Shown: positions 1-8,422 of the stretch, in pieces
How the letters are laid out: every line of letters begins with the position of its first letter
Position numbering within the stretch: the stretch's first letter is position 1
DNA from: CAVPDE01 sp963707125
GTDB taxonomy: Bacteria; Desulfobacterota; DSM-4660; Desulfatiglandales; HGW-15
NCBI GenBank assembly: GCA_963707125.1
Contig: CAVPOU010000007.1
Location: 1 to 64,000, forward strand
Reading direction: 5' to 3'
DNA: 64,000 nt
Position numbers and translations under genes: made by a program
Notes under the pieces: model-generated
Seen by the model: the letters and a program-made list of their open reading frames with translations, nothing else
Told to the model about the DNA's origin: nothing
Databases searched by the model: none

Positions 1-817
1 ACAGGTTCTTATATTGCCTGGGCTATGGAGCTGTACCAGAGGGGAATCATCAACAAAAAGGTCACAAAGATGCCCTTGAAATGGGGTGACGGGAAAACGA
101 TTGTCGAGCTTATCGACCAGATCGCTCACCGGAGAGGATTCGGAGATATTCTGGCAGAGGGCTCTTTTGCTAGAGGAGTGTTTGGGCAAGCATCCCGCCA
201 CTATCTTCTGGAAGTGAAAGACTTTCCCATTGAGATGACGGATGAGGCTTCCCAAGAGCTTCGCCCTGGGCATGGCCACTTCCACAAGGGGGGCCTGTCA
301 CATGAGAAGCCGTCCATCGATTGATGCAGTTGGCCTTCCGGAGGCGGTTCTGAAGAAAATGTATGGCGGACCTGTGAGCGATAGCCTGTCTTCGTATTGG
401 GGAGGCAGATGGTCTGTGGCATGAACTCATGAATGCAGTGTCCGACTCTCTCGGGATTTGTCGTTTTCAAAGCGTGTTTCAAGCCCTCACGGACTCGGGT
501 ACAACCATTTCTCACGTCTCATAGCTCTCGCTACAGGCCTTCACCTCACTCCTGCAGAGATCAAGAAAACAGGGGAAAGAGTCTACACCCTGGAAAGACT
601 GATGATCACTGGCGAAGGGATCTCCAGGAGCGAGGACACCCTTCCCGAAAGGTATTTCGAAGAGCCCATTCCTGAGGGTCCTTCCAAAGGGGAAGTGGTG
701 TCCAGAGAAGAGTTCAGCAGGATGCTGGATGAGTATTACAGACTCCACGGTTGGGATGATGAGGGCCTCCCAAGAAAGAAGACGCTCAAGAGACTGGGGC
801 TTTCAAATGAGAATTAA
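1..817 (+). pseudogene. Aldehyde ferredoxin oxidoreductase, C-terminal part, broken by frameshifts
   Basis: The translated pieces match the C-terminal half of the tungsten-dependent aldehyde:ferredoxin oxidoreductase family, which oxidises aldehydes to acids with ferredoxin. Recognisable family blocks lie in three frames: GFGDILAEGS (about 138-168), KSFALGMATSTRGA and KKMYGGPVSD (about 255-385), HELMNAVSDSLGIC (about 419-461), and SSPHGLGYNHF through the end LKRLGLSNEN (about 483-817). At least three frame changes are therefore needed within about 250 bp, near 240, 395-420 and 465-480. The gene enters from outside the window, so the N-terminal cofactor-binding part is not visible. The stop at 815-817 overlaps the start of the Fe-S protein, as expected for a former two-gene operon. 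Decay is more likely than sequencing error because the lesions are dense, but error cannot be excluded. Confidence 0.85.
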
Positions 818-1178
818 GGTGAACAAGAAAAAGTGCAGCGGCTGCCGGCTCTGTGAAACCATGTGCTCTCTTTTTCATCTCGGATTTGTGAATACGGAGA
901 AGTCGGCCGTTCGCATCGAGAAGGACGATCTCGACACCAGCATGAACTCGCCCTTCATTTGCCGCCAGTGCAAGAACATGAAATGTCTTGAAGGAGAAAA
1001 GGCCGCTTCGGAAGCAGAAAGAAAGAAGTTCATCTGGGCCGGGCAAAGATCGAGCAAATGCCCCTTCCAAGCCTTGAATCTCTTCGGGGGCAAGTCCTAT
1101 CACTGCGACCTTTGCGGAGGAACCCCTCAGTGTGTCAAAGTCTGCACGACGGGCGCGCTCGTTATGAGCAGGCCCTAA
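807..1178 (+). CDS. Ferredoxin-like 4Fe-4S electron-transfer protein, partner of the aldehyde oxidoreductase
   Basis: A 123-residue protein with twelve cysteines in three groups: C10/C13/C16/C20 (classical CxxCxxCxxxC), C52/C55/C60 with C85, and C100/C103/C109/C113. This is the layout of the polyferredoxin subunits that sit beside aldehyde oxidoreductases and other molybdenum or tungsten enzymes and pass electrons to ferredoxin or a membrane chain. The ATG at 807 overlaps the upstream stop at 815-817, which supports translational coupling and fixes the start. The middle cluster is irregular: the usual CxxxCP after C60 is replaced by a charged stretch before C85, so one cluster may be lost or altered. 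With the catalytic subunit apparently broken, this gene may now be an orphan. Confidence 0.75.
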   Translation: MRIKVNKKKCSGCRLCETMCSLFHLGFVNTEKSAVRIEKDDLDTSMNSPFICRQCKNMKCLEGEKAASEAERKKFIWAGQRSSKCPFQALNLFGGKSYHCDLCGGTPQCVKVCTTGALVMSRP

Positions 1179-1223
1179 CTGGTTAGCTGAGGATGCCTGA
1201 AGCGCGTTTCGAGAAAAGGGAAA

Positions 1224-1904
1224 ATGATGAAGCGGATTGACCATGGCAAGTCCAGGATGGGCACTGAGGAATTCGGAGCCGATCTCCCGATGACACCGGA
1301 AGAGAACTTCGTCAAGGCCGTGTATTCTTCAGTGGATGAAGCGATTGCACGCGTGCTGGATCGTCTGCGCAGCGAAGATGGCATTGTTCCAAACTGCAAA
1401 TTGGGGTGTTGCCACTGTTGCCGGTATCACATCGTCATGAACATTGCAGAGGCCCGTACCCTGGCGCAATATGTCAAGCGGGAATTCTCCCCGGAACAGA
1501 GAAAGGACCTCCGGATGCGAACTCAGCGATGGCACGAATGGAACGATATCTTGCGGGGCAGGGGCGCGTCGGCCGACATGGCCAGGCAGACAGATCCCTC
1601 CCATTACGACCCATGCTGCCCCTTGCTGGTCAACGGCGCATGCAGTGCCTATGGTGTGCGGCCGGTCGTGTGTCGGGCCCATTTTGTCTCTTCCCATCCT
1701 TTATCCTGCCACGCGGCAAACGATCCGGAATCCGCAGAAGAGTCGCCGCTGGTGATCGAACTCGTTGTGACGGTGACCAATCCCTTTTCAATGGCCATAA
1801 AGGATCATATCGAAAAGGCAGGTTTGGATTACTCCCGATCCATGACACTTCTCCCGCAAGGGCTGGCGATTGAAATGGGTTGGGATTTCGCCGTATCGCC
1901 TTGA
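1224..1904 (+). CDS. YkgJ-type cysteine-cluster protein
   Basis: A 226-residue soluble protein with the signature of the YkgJ / zinc- or iron-chelating family: a first cluster C58, C62, C63, C65, C66 (GCCHCC) and a second set C131, C132 (CCPLL), C140, C150 (RPVVCR) and C162. These cysteines are thought to bind a metal or Fe-S centre; no reaction is established for the family. The start has two adjacent ATGs at 1224 and 1227, preceded by a weak AAGGG. It follows the ferredoxin by 45 bp in the same direction, so it may be cotranscribed, but no functional link is evident. Alternative: an unrelated metal-binding hypothetical protein. Confidence 0.75.
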   Translation: MMKRIDHGKSRMGTEEFGADLPMTPEENFVKAVYSSVDEAIARVLDRLRSEDGIVPNCKLGCCHCCRYHIVMNIAEARTLAQYVKREFSPEQRKDLRMRTQRWHEWNDILRGRGASADMARQTDPSHYDPCCPLLVNGACSAYGVRPVVCRAHFVSSHPLSCHAANDPESAEESPLVIELVVTVTNPFSMAIKDHIEKAGLDYSRSMTLLPQGLAIEMGWDFAVSP

Positions 1905-2018
1905 TCATGCTTCTAGTAATCTGGTATGCGCAGTAGTTCTGTGATAGGATCCGATCGTTCTTAAAGACCCTTTTAGGACCCAGCGGTCAACGTTCAAAAT
2001 GTTTTTAATGAGGAAAAG

Positions 2019-2363
2019 ATGGGGAAACGAATCTTTGTTGGTGACAAGAGAGAAAAAGCTTTTGATGGCGAAAAGACGACAAAAGTTTTTGATGGGGAGA
2101 GGACGGCAAAACTGGGGACTGAAAAGAAGCCCGCCGTTGTCCATGTTCAAACAGAAGAAAGATTGAAAGAAGTAGGCTCAATATTTGAAGCGAAGGGGTG
2201 GAAATATGTCATTGGATTGGAGCCGGATAAACCAGAGGACATCACCGATTTAGAAATATTGCTGAATCCACCCAAACCAATGATCGCCGAAAACAAGGTT
2301 GGGCGCAATGAACCCTGTCCATGTGGCAGCGGGAAGAAATATAAAAAATGCTGTGGTCTATAA
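2019..2363 (+). CDS. Small SEC-C metal-binding motif protein (PBPRA1643-like)
   Basis: A 114-residue protein. The last 20 residues are a perfect SEC-C motif (EPCPCGSGKKYKKCCG), the zinc-binding tail also found on SecA and many small proteins. Residues about 1-35 are repetitive and charged (three related FxGxKxxK-like units), and residues 45-90 form a compact domain with IGLEPDKPEDITDLEILLNP. This length and order fit the PBPRA1643 SWIM/SEC-C family; its function is not known, though SEC-C usually contacts nucleic acid or protein partners. ATG at 2019 is preceded by GAGGAAAAG. It stands alone in the region, with 114 bp before it and 184 bp after it. Confidence 0.75.
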   Translation: MGKRIFVGDKREKAFDGEKTTKVFDGERTAKLGTEKKPAVVHVQTEERLKEVGSIFEAKGWKYVIGLEPDKPEDITDLEILLNPPKPMIAENKVGRNEPCPCGSGKKYKKCCGL

Positions 2364-2547
2364 GGACGTCTTTCCATTTGGGAGTAAACGTTCGCATGGC
2401 AGGCCAACCATCGAGAAGAAAAAAGCCGGCAGGTTTTTTCGTAAAGGCTTTTGTTTCGCGTGCGACCGAGAGCCATACCCCATCCGGAACGTTGGGTGGC
2501 AGGCCGGCCTCGCTTGATGCTCCACAGAGTTTGCGGGAGGTTGCTCC

Positions 2548-3003
2548 TTGCTCCACATCTTTGTAGATGCCGATGCCTGTCCTGTGAAACAGGAAGTCTA
2601 TCGAGTGGCAAAGCGCTACGACCTTGGCGTCACTCTGGTGGCGGGATCGTGGATGCGGGTCCCGGAGGAGGACAACCTAGCCCTCAAGGTTGTTGGCGAA
2701 GGCATGGACGCAGCAGACGACTGGATCGTCGAGCACCTGGAGGTCGATGATATCGTGATCACTGGGGACATACCGCTCGCGGCTCGATGCCTTGAGAAAG
2801 CGGCCTACGCGCTGGGTCCTACGGGTAAACCATTTACCCAAGAGAACATTGGCTCGGCCCTGGCAACTCGCGACCTGCTCTCCGCGTTGCGCGACTTCGG
2901 TGAGGTCATGGGTGGACCTCCGCCGTTTGCCAAACGCGACCGCTCCCGCTTTCTCCATCAGCTCGACGAAGCGATAAACGCTATCCGGCGCAAAGGAGCA
3001 TGA
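2548..3003 (+). CDS. YaiI/YqxD family protein (DUF188)
   Basis: A 151-residue protein matching the DUF188 (YaiI/YqxD) family over its full usual length. Visible blocks are HIFVDADACPVK at the N-terminus, DIVITGDIPLAARCLEK in the middle and GGPPPFAKRDRSRF near the C-terminus. The acidic residues of DADACPV and TGDIPLA resemble a PIN-like nuclease fold; no activity is established. Translation probably starts at TTG 2548, placed 7 bp after GCGGGAGG, because the family always starts just before the IxVDADACPV block and no ATG is available. Its neighbours give no functional hint. Confidence 0.85.
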   Translation: MLHIFVDADACPVKQEVYRVAKRYDLGVTLVAGSWMRVPEEDNLALKVVGEGMDAADDWIVEHLEVDDIVITGDIPLAARCLEKAAYALGPTGKPFTQENIGSALATRDLLSALRDFGEVMGGPPPFAKRDRSRFLHQLDEAINAIRRKGA

Positions 3004-3133
3004 ACACTGTCCTCCGCCCCGGCCGCTTGAGTACTCAGGCGCTCAGCCCTCTTATGCTCGCGGCGACTATGGTTAGCGAGATTCACAGGTGGATATGTGA
3101 GCTGGCGTGCTTTCCTGGATACGAGTTCTGCGA

Positions 3134-3178
3134 AAATCCTCCCAACCCCTTTATAAAAGGGGGGCAAGGGAGGAATTT
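3134..3178. repeat. Intergenic palindrome, REP-like
   Basis: An imperfect inverted repeat built as AAATCCTCCC, a CCCCTTTA/TAAAAGGGG core, then GGGAGGAATTT. Palindromes of this AAATCC...GGATTT type are scattered between genes in many Desulfobacterota genomes. It lies between the DUF188 gene and lemA, 50 bp before the lemA start. It could form a hairpin in the transcript but has no T-run. Confidence 0.6.
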
Positions 3179-3228
3179 AAAGAAACAGACTGGAATCCCG
3201 AACTTAACCTTTTTCAGGAGGTGCGAAG

Positions 3229-3783
3229 GTGACCTTAATTGTCATCCTGGTGATTGTGGTTGGTCTTGGCCTCTTTGTGGTCAGCGTTTACAATGGGCTG
3301 GTCCGCGCCCGGAACGAGGTGAAGAACGCGTGGAGTTCCATAGATGTTCAGCTCAAGAGGAGGCATGACCTGATTCCGAACCTGCTGGAAACGGTCAAGG
3401 GCTATGCCGCCCATGAGCGCGGGACTCTGGATGCGGTGGTCAAGGCCAGGCAGCAGGCCGTTTCCTTCACAGGGAGCGTGGAGGAACGGGGCAAGGTGGA
3501 GAACATGCTCACCCAATCCCTGCGGTCGCTGTTTGCGGTGGCCGAGGCTTACCCGGACCTCAAGGCAAACCAGAACTTCATCAAGCTGCAGGAAGAGCTG
3601 TCCGGGACAGAGAACAAGATCGGTTTCGCCCGCCAGTACTACAATGATGCGACCATGAGGTACAAGAACCGCATCGAGATGTTCCCCAGCAACGTGATTG
3701 CAGGGATGTTCAATTTCCAGCCTGAGCCTTTCTTCCAGGTGGAAGAGCCTGGAGAGAGGGCCGTTCCTCAGGTCAAGTTCTAA
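3229..3783 (+). CDS. lemA: LemA family membrane-anchored protein
   Basis: A 184-residue protein with one N-terminal membrane helix (residues about 2-22) followed by the LemA signature: RNEVKNAWSSIDVQLKRR, HDLIPNLLETVKGYA and the conserved C-terminal block RQYYNDATMRYKNRIEMFPSN. The length is normal for the family. LemA proteins are anchored with a long alpha-helical bundle outside the membrane; a biochemical role is not established. The start is GTG at 3229, 7 bp after the strong site CAGGAGG. Next in the same direction come a DUF350 protein and a Hint/TIM44 membrane protein, so these three may form a membrane-protein cluster although the gaps are 262 and 197 bp. Confidence 0.9.
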   Translation: MTLIVILVIVVGLGLFVVSVYNGLVRARNEVKNAWSSIDVQLKRRHDLIPNLLETVKGYAAHERGTLDAVVKARQQAVSFTGSVEERGKVENMLTQSLRSLFAVAEAYPDLKANQNFIKLQEELSGTENKIGFARQYYNDATMRYKNRIEMFPSNVIAGMFNFQPEPFFQVEEPGERAVPQVKF

Positions 3784-4045
3784 TAGGCGTTTTCAAGAGC
3801 GTGGCGAGGAGCGCTCCATTGGACCTCACCACAGAGGCACAGAGCGCACAGAGAGGGGTCTTTATTTTTTCGTCTATCGGGGGTAGATACCGAAGATAGA
3901 CGCGAATAATACCCGCGAAATCAAATTCATGGAAGCGTGACATTTGGCGGTTTACTGCCGCAAGGCGCACAGTTCTAGGGACAGAATATTCTTAGAACTT
4001 TTCTTTGCGTCCTTAGCGTCTCTGCGGTGAATGGAGGGGCATCTT
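3784..4045. repeat. Intergenic spacer carrying CACAGAG/CGCAAAGAC-type repeats
   Basis: No gene is seen here. Near 3831-3856 there is a TCACCACAGAGGCACAGAG segment and near 4001-4028 its inverted counterpart TTGCGTCCTTAGCGTCTC followed by TGCGGTGA. A related segment occurs at 55093-55120 after the acetyltransferase gene. These are common degenerate intergenic repeats, and here they form a long imperfect inverted pair around the middle of the spacer. Confidence 0.5.
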
Positions 4046-4315
4046 ATGATGGATGTCATTCACAATATCGGCTGGGCCATTGTTTTCTCGGTGGTGGGCG
4101 GACTCGTGGGCATGATGCTTGTGCTTCTGGCTTCAGTCATCGTGCCCAGGCTCATTGACCGCTTCACCCCGAACATCGACGAACAAAAGGAAATCGTTCG
4201 CGGAAACAGCGCCGTGGCCGAGTACTACGGCAGGCTGGTGAGCGCTGCGATCCTCGGGGTGAGCATTGTGGTGGCTGCTGCTGTGCTGGGCGGGGTCATC
4301 GCAGCCTTGCATTAG
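4046..4315 (+). CDS. DUF350 family small membrane protein
   Basis: An 89-residue protein with two membrane helices, about residues 9-35 and 65-88, joined by a polar stretch containing the DUF350 hallmark RGNSAVAEYYGR. DUF350 (UPF0719) proteins are small inner-membrane proteins of unknown function, usually with two or four helices; this is the short form. The start was placed at ATG 4046 (or the next codon, 4049), because GGAGGGG at 4033-4039 sits 6-9 bp before it; an upstream in-frame ATG at 4031 lies before that ribosome site. It lies between lemA and the Hint/TIM44 gene on the same strand. Confidence 0.75.
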   Translation: MMDVIHNIGWAIVFSVVGGLVGMMLVLLASVIVPRLIDRFTPNIDEQKEIVRGNSAVAEYYGRLVSAAILGVSIVVAAAVLGGVIAALH

Positions 4316-4453
4316 CAGGCTGATGAAAAACGCCTTAACAATCTGCCTGCGTTACCCTCATTTCTTCGTCATTGCGGCGTACTGCATTTAGTACGCCTCA
4401 CTCCTCGGAATTTCGGGTGCCAAGGGGATCTGGACGTTTTTAATCAGCTTGTC
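4316..4453. repeat. 138-bp intergenic element with inverted ends
   Basis: The element begins CAGGCTGATGAAAAACG and ends CGTTTTTAATCAGCTTG, an imperfect inverted repeat of about 17 bp. Inside is a GGCGTACTGCATTTAGTACGCC palindrome-like core (split as GGCGTACT...AGTACGCC). No reading frame is evident. The form suggests a miniature mobile or REP-type element; no target duplication is obvious. It separates the DUF350 gene from the Hint/TIM44 gene. Confidence 0.5.
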
Positions 4454-4512
4454 AACGCATTAAGTTTTCAGTGACATTGCGAATTGGTGAGACGGAGATC
4501 AGTTGCAGTAAG

Positions 4513-6738
4513 ATGAAGAAGATTGTCCTGCTGATGCTGGCGATGGTCGCCTTCTTGCTTCCCTCCCTTTCCTGGGCCAGGGGCGGTGGAGGATGCCTGG
4601 TGGAGGGCACTCCGGTGCTGACGCCTTCCGGTCCTGTGCCTATTGAGAGGCTCCAGGCCGGGGACAGAGTGTGGAGCCTGCAAGAGGGGAGGCTTAGAGA
4701 ATCGCAGGTTCATGTCCAAACCGAAATCGTTGCGCAGGAGATTTTGGAAATCTCCGCCGGAGGCGAGAAGCTAAGACTCACCCCGGAGCACCCGGTGATG
4801 ACCGGCCCTGGGCAATACCGAATGGCGAATCGCCTTAAGACAGGCGACACAGTCTACCTGGTTCGAGACGGCATCCTCAGATCAATGCCCATCCGGTCCA
4901 TCCAAAGAACTACCACTACATCGCATGCCTACAATCTCCAGGTCAGCCCCGGAGGAACCTTCGTGGCCGGCGGCCTGGTCGTCCACAACAAGGGTTGTTT
5001 TCTTCCGGAAAGCCAAATCCTGAAGGCCGACGGCACAGAGATGCCCATCAGCTCGGCGCAACCCGGAGACCAGGTTCTGGCGTTCACTACGGAAGGCCGC
5101 CTGGTGCGCACGCAGGTTCGGGATGTGGTCCGCACAGCAGGTGGATCAATATGTCATCCTCCAAACCGATCGCGTGACCCTGCGAGTGACGGAAGATCAT
5201 CCTTTCTACGTCGGCCTGGGCACCTTCAAGACCCTCGAAGTCCTCAAACCCGGGGATACGATCATGGCATGGGACGGCCGGTCCCTGACAGAGCAAAAGA
5301 TCGTTTCCCTCCAGAAGGTGCAGGACCGGGTTCCGGTCTTCAACCTCCAGACCGATCATCCCAACACTTTTTTCGCCGGCCATATTGCGGTACACAACAA
5401 AGGAGGGGGAGGAGGGGGCGGAGGAAGCTCCAGGAGTTCGGGTTCAAGCAGGAGCAGCAGCAGTAGATCAGGCGCCGGCGGCGATGATGCCGGGGCTGTT
5501 TTTTTTGTTGTTTTTCTAATTGTCTTTATCATCGTCATCGTTCATGTCATCCGTTCGCAGAAGGGCAGGAAAAGCGAGAACCTCGATTTTGTGTACGACC
5601 GGAAGGAGATAGCACGCAAAGCTGAGAAGACGGAAAAACTGCTGGCCTTCATCAGTCAGCAGGATTCGACCCTCTCGCCTGAAGCAGTGAGGAACCTGGT
5701 GGAGTCTACGTTCCTCAAACTCCAGGAGTGCTGGCAGGCCAGGGATTACACTCCGATGAAGCCGCTTCTGATGCCGGCTCTTTTCACTCAGCATCAGGGC
5801 CAGGTCATGGGCATGGTTCGCAACCACGAGATCAATCGCTTGGAAGACCTGAAGGTGGAGCGGGTAGACCTGGTCCATGTCCGCTACACGGAGAAAAAAG
5901 ATCAACGCGAGTTTACCGCTCTAATCACGGCTTCAGCCAGGGACACCTACACAGATGACCGGACCGGAAAGTTTCTGCGGGGCGATCAGAAGCCGGCGCG
6001 GTTTCAGGAATTCTGGACTTTCCATTTCGTCAATGGCCAGTGGCTCCTGAGGGAGATCGAACAGGCAGGGGAGTCGGACATTCTCAAGGACGAGAACTTC
6101 GCAGAGATGTTGACGGACGAGACGGTCCAGGGAATTTACCAGGAAGCGGCCAAAGAAGGGGTTGCCGGGCCATGGCTTGCAAAAGGAGAAGAAAAAAAAG
6201 CGACTCGCATCGAGCGGCTCCTCAACTTCCTGGTTCAGACGGACAAGCTCTGGAGCCGGCAGCAGATGCTGGAGCGGGCGAGGCAGGTGTTCCTGAGCGT
6301 TTACCTGGCGAGGGAATCAGGGGATCCTGCTCAGGTGCCTGAAGCGGATCTCTTCCCGGAGGTGGCGCAAAATCTGCGGCAGCAAATCCGGCAGTGGCAA
6401 TCAGACGGGCTGAAGGTGGAGTACAGAAACCTCTGTGTGCGAAAAGCGGAATTCATTCTTGTGAGAAACTTCACCGATCCATCCAAAGACGAGTTCACGG
6501 TAAGGATGGATGCCCATGCGCAGAAGATCGTAGCCGGGGAGATCGGATGTTCAGCGAACAAAAATATGTGACTCCCTTTGAGGAGTACTGGACCTTCGGT
6601 CGTCAGGATGACCGGTGGAAGCTGAAGGAGGTGCTGCCGCCTGCACGTGGAAAGAAGATGGTCACTGAAGACAACGTGGACGAAGAGAGCAGCGCCGGTC
6701 AAATCGATTGGTACTACCGCCAGTCCCGCGCGACCTGA
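4513..6738 (+). pseudogene. Secreted/membrane protein with tandem Hint domains, Gly-rich linker, membrane helix and two TIM44-like domains; two frameshifts
   Basis: Read across frames this is about 742 codons. Order: signal peptide (residues 1-22, MKKIVLLMLA...SWA); Hint domain 1 from C28 (CLVEGTPV) with TPEHPV and ending VVHNKG at H158-N159; Hint domain 2 from C162 (CFLPES) with TEDHPF and ending AVHNKG near 5393-5401; an eight-glycine and Ser/Arg linker; one membrane helix (5492-5555); then two TIM44-like domains, both with EFWTF/EYWTF cores. Each Hint unit keeps the nucleophilic Cys, the B-block His and the terminal His-Asn, but the next residue is Lys, so cleavage rather than splicing is expected. 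Frame changes are needed near 5125-5140 and 6515-6545. The same strand carries lemA and DUF350 upstream. ATG 4513 was chosen because the signal peptide starts there. Its 3' end is copied at 39493-39672. Confidence 0.75.
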
Positions 6739-6792
6739 TCAAAGGACTTCCTTAAGAAGAATACAAAAAACGAGCGGTCAGAAGGCAGGTGT
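6612..6792. repeat. Long repeat, source copy (second copy at 39493-39672)
   Basis: About 180 bp covering the last codons of the Hint/TIM44 gene and 55 bp beyond it. The copy at 39493-39672 differs at only a handful of positions (for example GAAGCTG against GAACCTG, GCGCGACC against GCGCCACC, ATACAAAA against ATACACAA, and one extra G near the end). Both copies have the same orientation. The near identity outside the coding part indicates a recent duplication or gene-conversion event. Confidence 0.85.
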
Positions 6793-6856
6793 CTGAAAAA
6801 CTCTCCTATTGTGTGATCTATCAAGAAGGGATCAGCCCTATTCCCTGGGGTTGCCC

Positions 6857-8266
6857 ATGGCTCTGCAGAAGGGGATAAGGGCGAATGGTTGCGCCATGAG
6901 TCTTGCTTTTCCCGGAAAAGTCGCTTACGCGGCCCCTGCCTTCACTCTGGCAGTGGTAGGCATCCCAGTGTATGTATATATTCCCAAGTTCTACACCGAT
7001 GTGGTAGGCGTGCACATCGGGATGCTCGGTTTTCTCCTTCTGGCCGTGCGCATCTTCGACGGGGTTACCGACCCCTTGTTCGGGTATATTTCCGACAGGA
7101 CCCGAACCCCTTTTGGAAGACGGCGGCCTTACATCGCCGTGGGCTCCCTTGCCCTTGCCGTGTCACTCTATCTCCTGTTCAATCCTCCGGAGGCGTCACC
7201 CACCTTCGAGACGTGGTGGTTCGGCATCTGCATCTTCTCCCTTTTCTTATTCTGGACCACGGTGGTGGTCCCCTACGAGTCTTTGGGACCGGAACTCACC
7301 TTCGACTATCACGAGCGGACCGGCCTCTTCAGCATGAGGGACGGTGCGATGCTTGCGGGAACCCTGGTCGCAGCAAGCTCCCCCATGATCGTGAGCCAGG
7401 TACTCGGCCTTTCCCAGGATGCAGAGGGGGAGCGAATCAAGTTCTTCTGGATCGCGGCCACCTGGGGCCCCATGCTCATTCTCTGTTCTTGGTGGTGTGT
7501 GCTGGCCATTCAGGAAAGGGCTGGGACAGAACACCGATCCATGCAGCCCCTGCTGCAGGGATTGCGCGCCGTCGTGCAGAACAGGCCGTTCCTCCTGCTC
7601 CTGGGCTCTTACACGATTGCCGCCTTTGGGAGCAATCTCCCGGCCACCCTGATCCTCTACTACGTGGAGTATGTCCTGGGAAGCAAACAGGCAGACTTCT
7701 TCCTGGTCCTCTATTTTGTCACGGGCATTGTGTTTTTGCCGGGGTGGGTCCTGCTCTCGCGGAGGATCGGCAAGAAGTGGGCCTGGATCGCTTCCATGGC
7801 CATCAACACCGGTTCCTTCGTGGGGGTGTTCTTTCTGGGGCCCGGGGATGCGCCAATGTACGGGGTTCTGGTCTTTTTTTCCGGCATTGGGTTGGGGGCT
7901 ACCATTGCCCTTCCCTCCGCCATGCAGGCGGACGTGATCGATTACGACGAACTCCTCACCGGAGAGCGAAGGGAAGGCCAGTACATCGGTTTGTGGTCGC
8001 TCGCGAAGAAGCTTTCCGCAGCCCTGGGCGTGGGCCTTTCTCTGAGCCTCCTCTCCTATGCGGGATACACGCCCAACGTGGAGCAGACGGAGGGGGTGAA
8101 AATGACGTTGAGGGTCCTGTATGCCCTTATCCCGTCCCTCTTTAATCTGCTGGGCCTAATGATCGCCTTCTTCTACCCGATACACACAGTGGCGCACCGG
8201 GAGATCCTGGCGGCCATCCAAAAGAGGCGGGCAGGGGAAACAGTGCGGGATCCCTCTGAGGCCTAA
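6857..8266 (+). CDS. MFS transporter of the GPH (MelB-like) cation symporter family
   Basis: A protein of about 469 residues with twelve predicted membrane helices and the family signature SDRTRTPFGRRRPYI in the loop after helix 2, plus ADVIDYDELLTGERREGQYIG in the second half, which is diagnostic for glycoside-pentoside-hexuronide:cation symporters. The substrate cannot be read from sequence. Relatives of this protein are commonly found in clusters with CFA synthase, DUF1365 and an FAD oxidoreductase, exactly the genes next door, so a lipid-related or osmolyte role is possible rather than sugar uptake. Start is uncertain: ATG 6857 or ATG 6896 (MSLAFPGKVAY), the latter matching the usual family N-terminus; neither has a strong ribosome site. 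The gene is intact. Confidence 0.85.
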   Translation: MALQKGIRANGCAMSLAFPGKVAYAAPAFTLAVVGIPVYVYIPKFYTDVVGVHIGMLGFLLLAVRIFDGVTDPLFGYISDRTRTPFGRRRPYIAVGSLALAVSLYLLFNPPEASPTFETWWFGICIFSLFLFWTTVVVPYESLGPELTFDYHERTGLFSMRDGAMLAGTLVAASSPMIVSQVLGLSQDAEGERIKFFWIAATWGPMLILCSWWCVLAIQERAGTEHRSMQPLLQGLRAVVQNRPFLLLLGSYTIAAFGSNLPATLILYYVEYVLGSKQADFFLVLYFVTGIVFLPGWVLLSRRIGKKWAWIASMAINTGSFVGVFFLGPGDAPMYGVLVFFSGIGLGATIALPSAMQADVIDYDELLTGERREGQYIGLWSLAKKLSAALGVGLSLSLLSYAGYTPNVEQTEGVKMTLRVLYALIPSLFNLLGLMIAFFYPIHTVAHREILAAIQKRRAGETVRDPSEA

Positions 8267-8302
8267 AAGGGTGCTAGCAGGGATTAGCGGAAACCGGTGA
8301 GT

Positions 8303-8394
8303 TACAGTATGGAGTAGGCAGTAGGGAGTAAGGAGCGGGCAGCGGTTGTTCTCTGCTTACTTCTTACTGCATACTGCTTACTTAGGGCGTTACG
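8303..8394. repeat. Degenerate inverted repeat of AGTAGGCAGTA / TACTGCATACTGC type
   Basis: The left part reads AGTATGGAGTAGGCAGTAGG and the right part CTTACTGCATACTGCTTACT, an imperfect inverted pair. Similar CTACTGTCTTCTGTCTACTG strings occur at 55260-55290. It is intergenic filler between the transporter and the DUF1295 gene; no gene was seen here. Confidence 0.45.
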
Positions 8395-8422
8395 GACACA
8401 GGTCTTCAATGGAGGAAATCCT

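Noticed and set aside
5123..5150. Programmed frameshift in the Hint/TIM44 gene
   Set aside because: No slippery heptamer or pseudoknot-like structure is seen at the change of frame, and a second frame change is required near 6530. A mutation or error is simpler.
4588..5401. Inteins that splice
   Set aside because: Both Hint units end His-Asn followed by Lys, so the nucleophile needed for splicing (Cys, Ser or Thr at +1) is absent.
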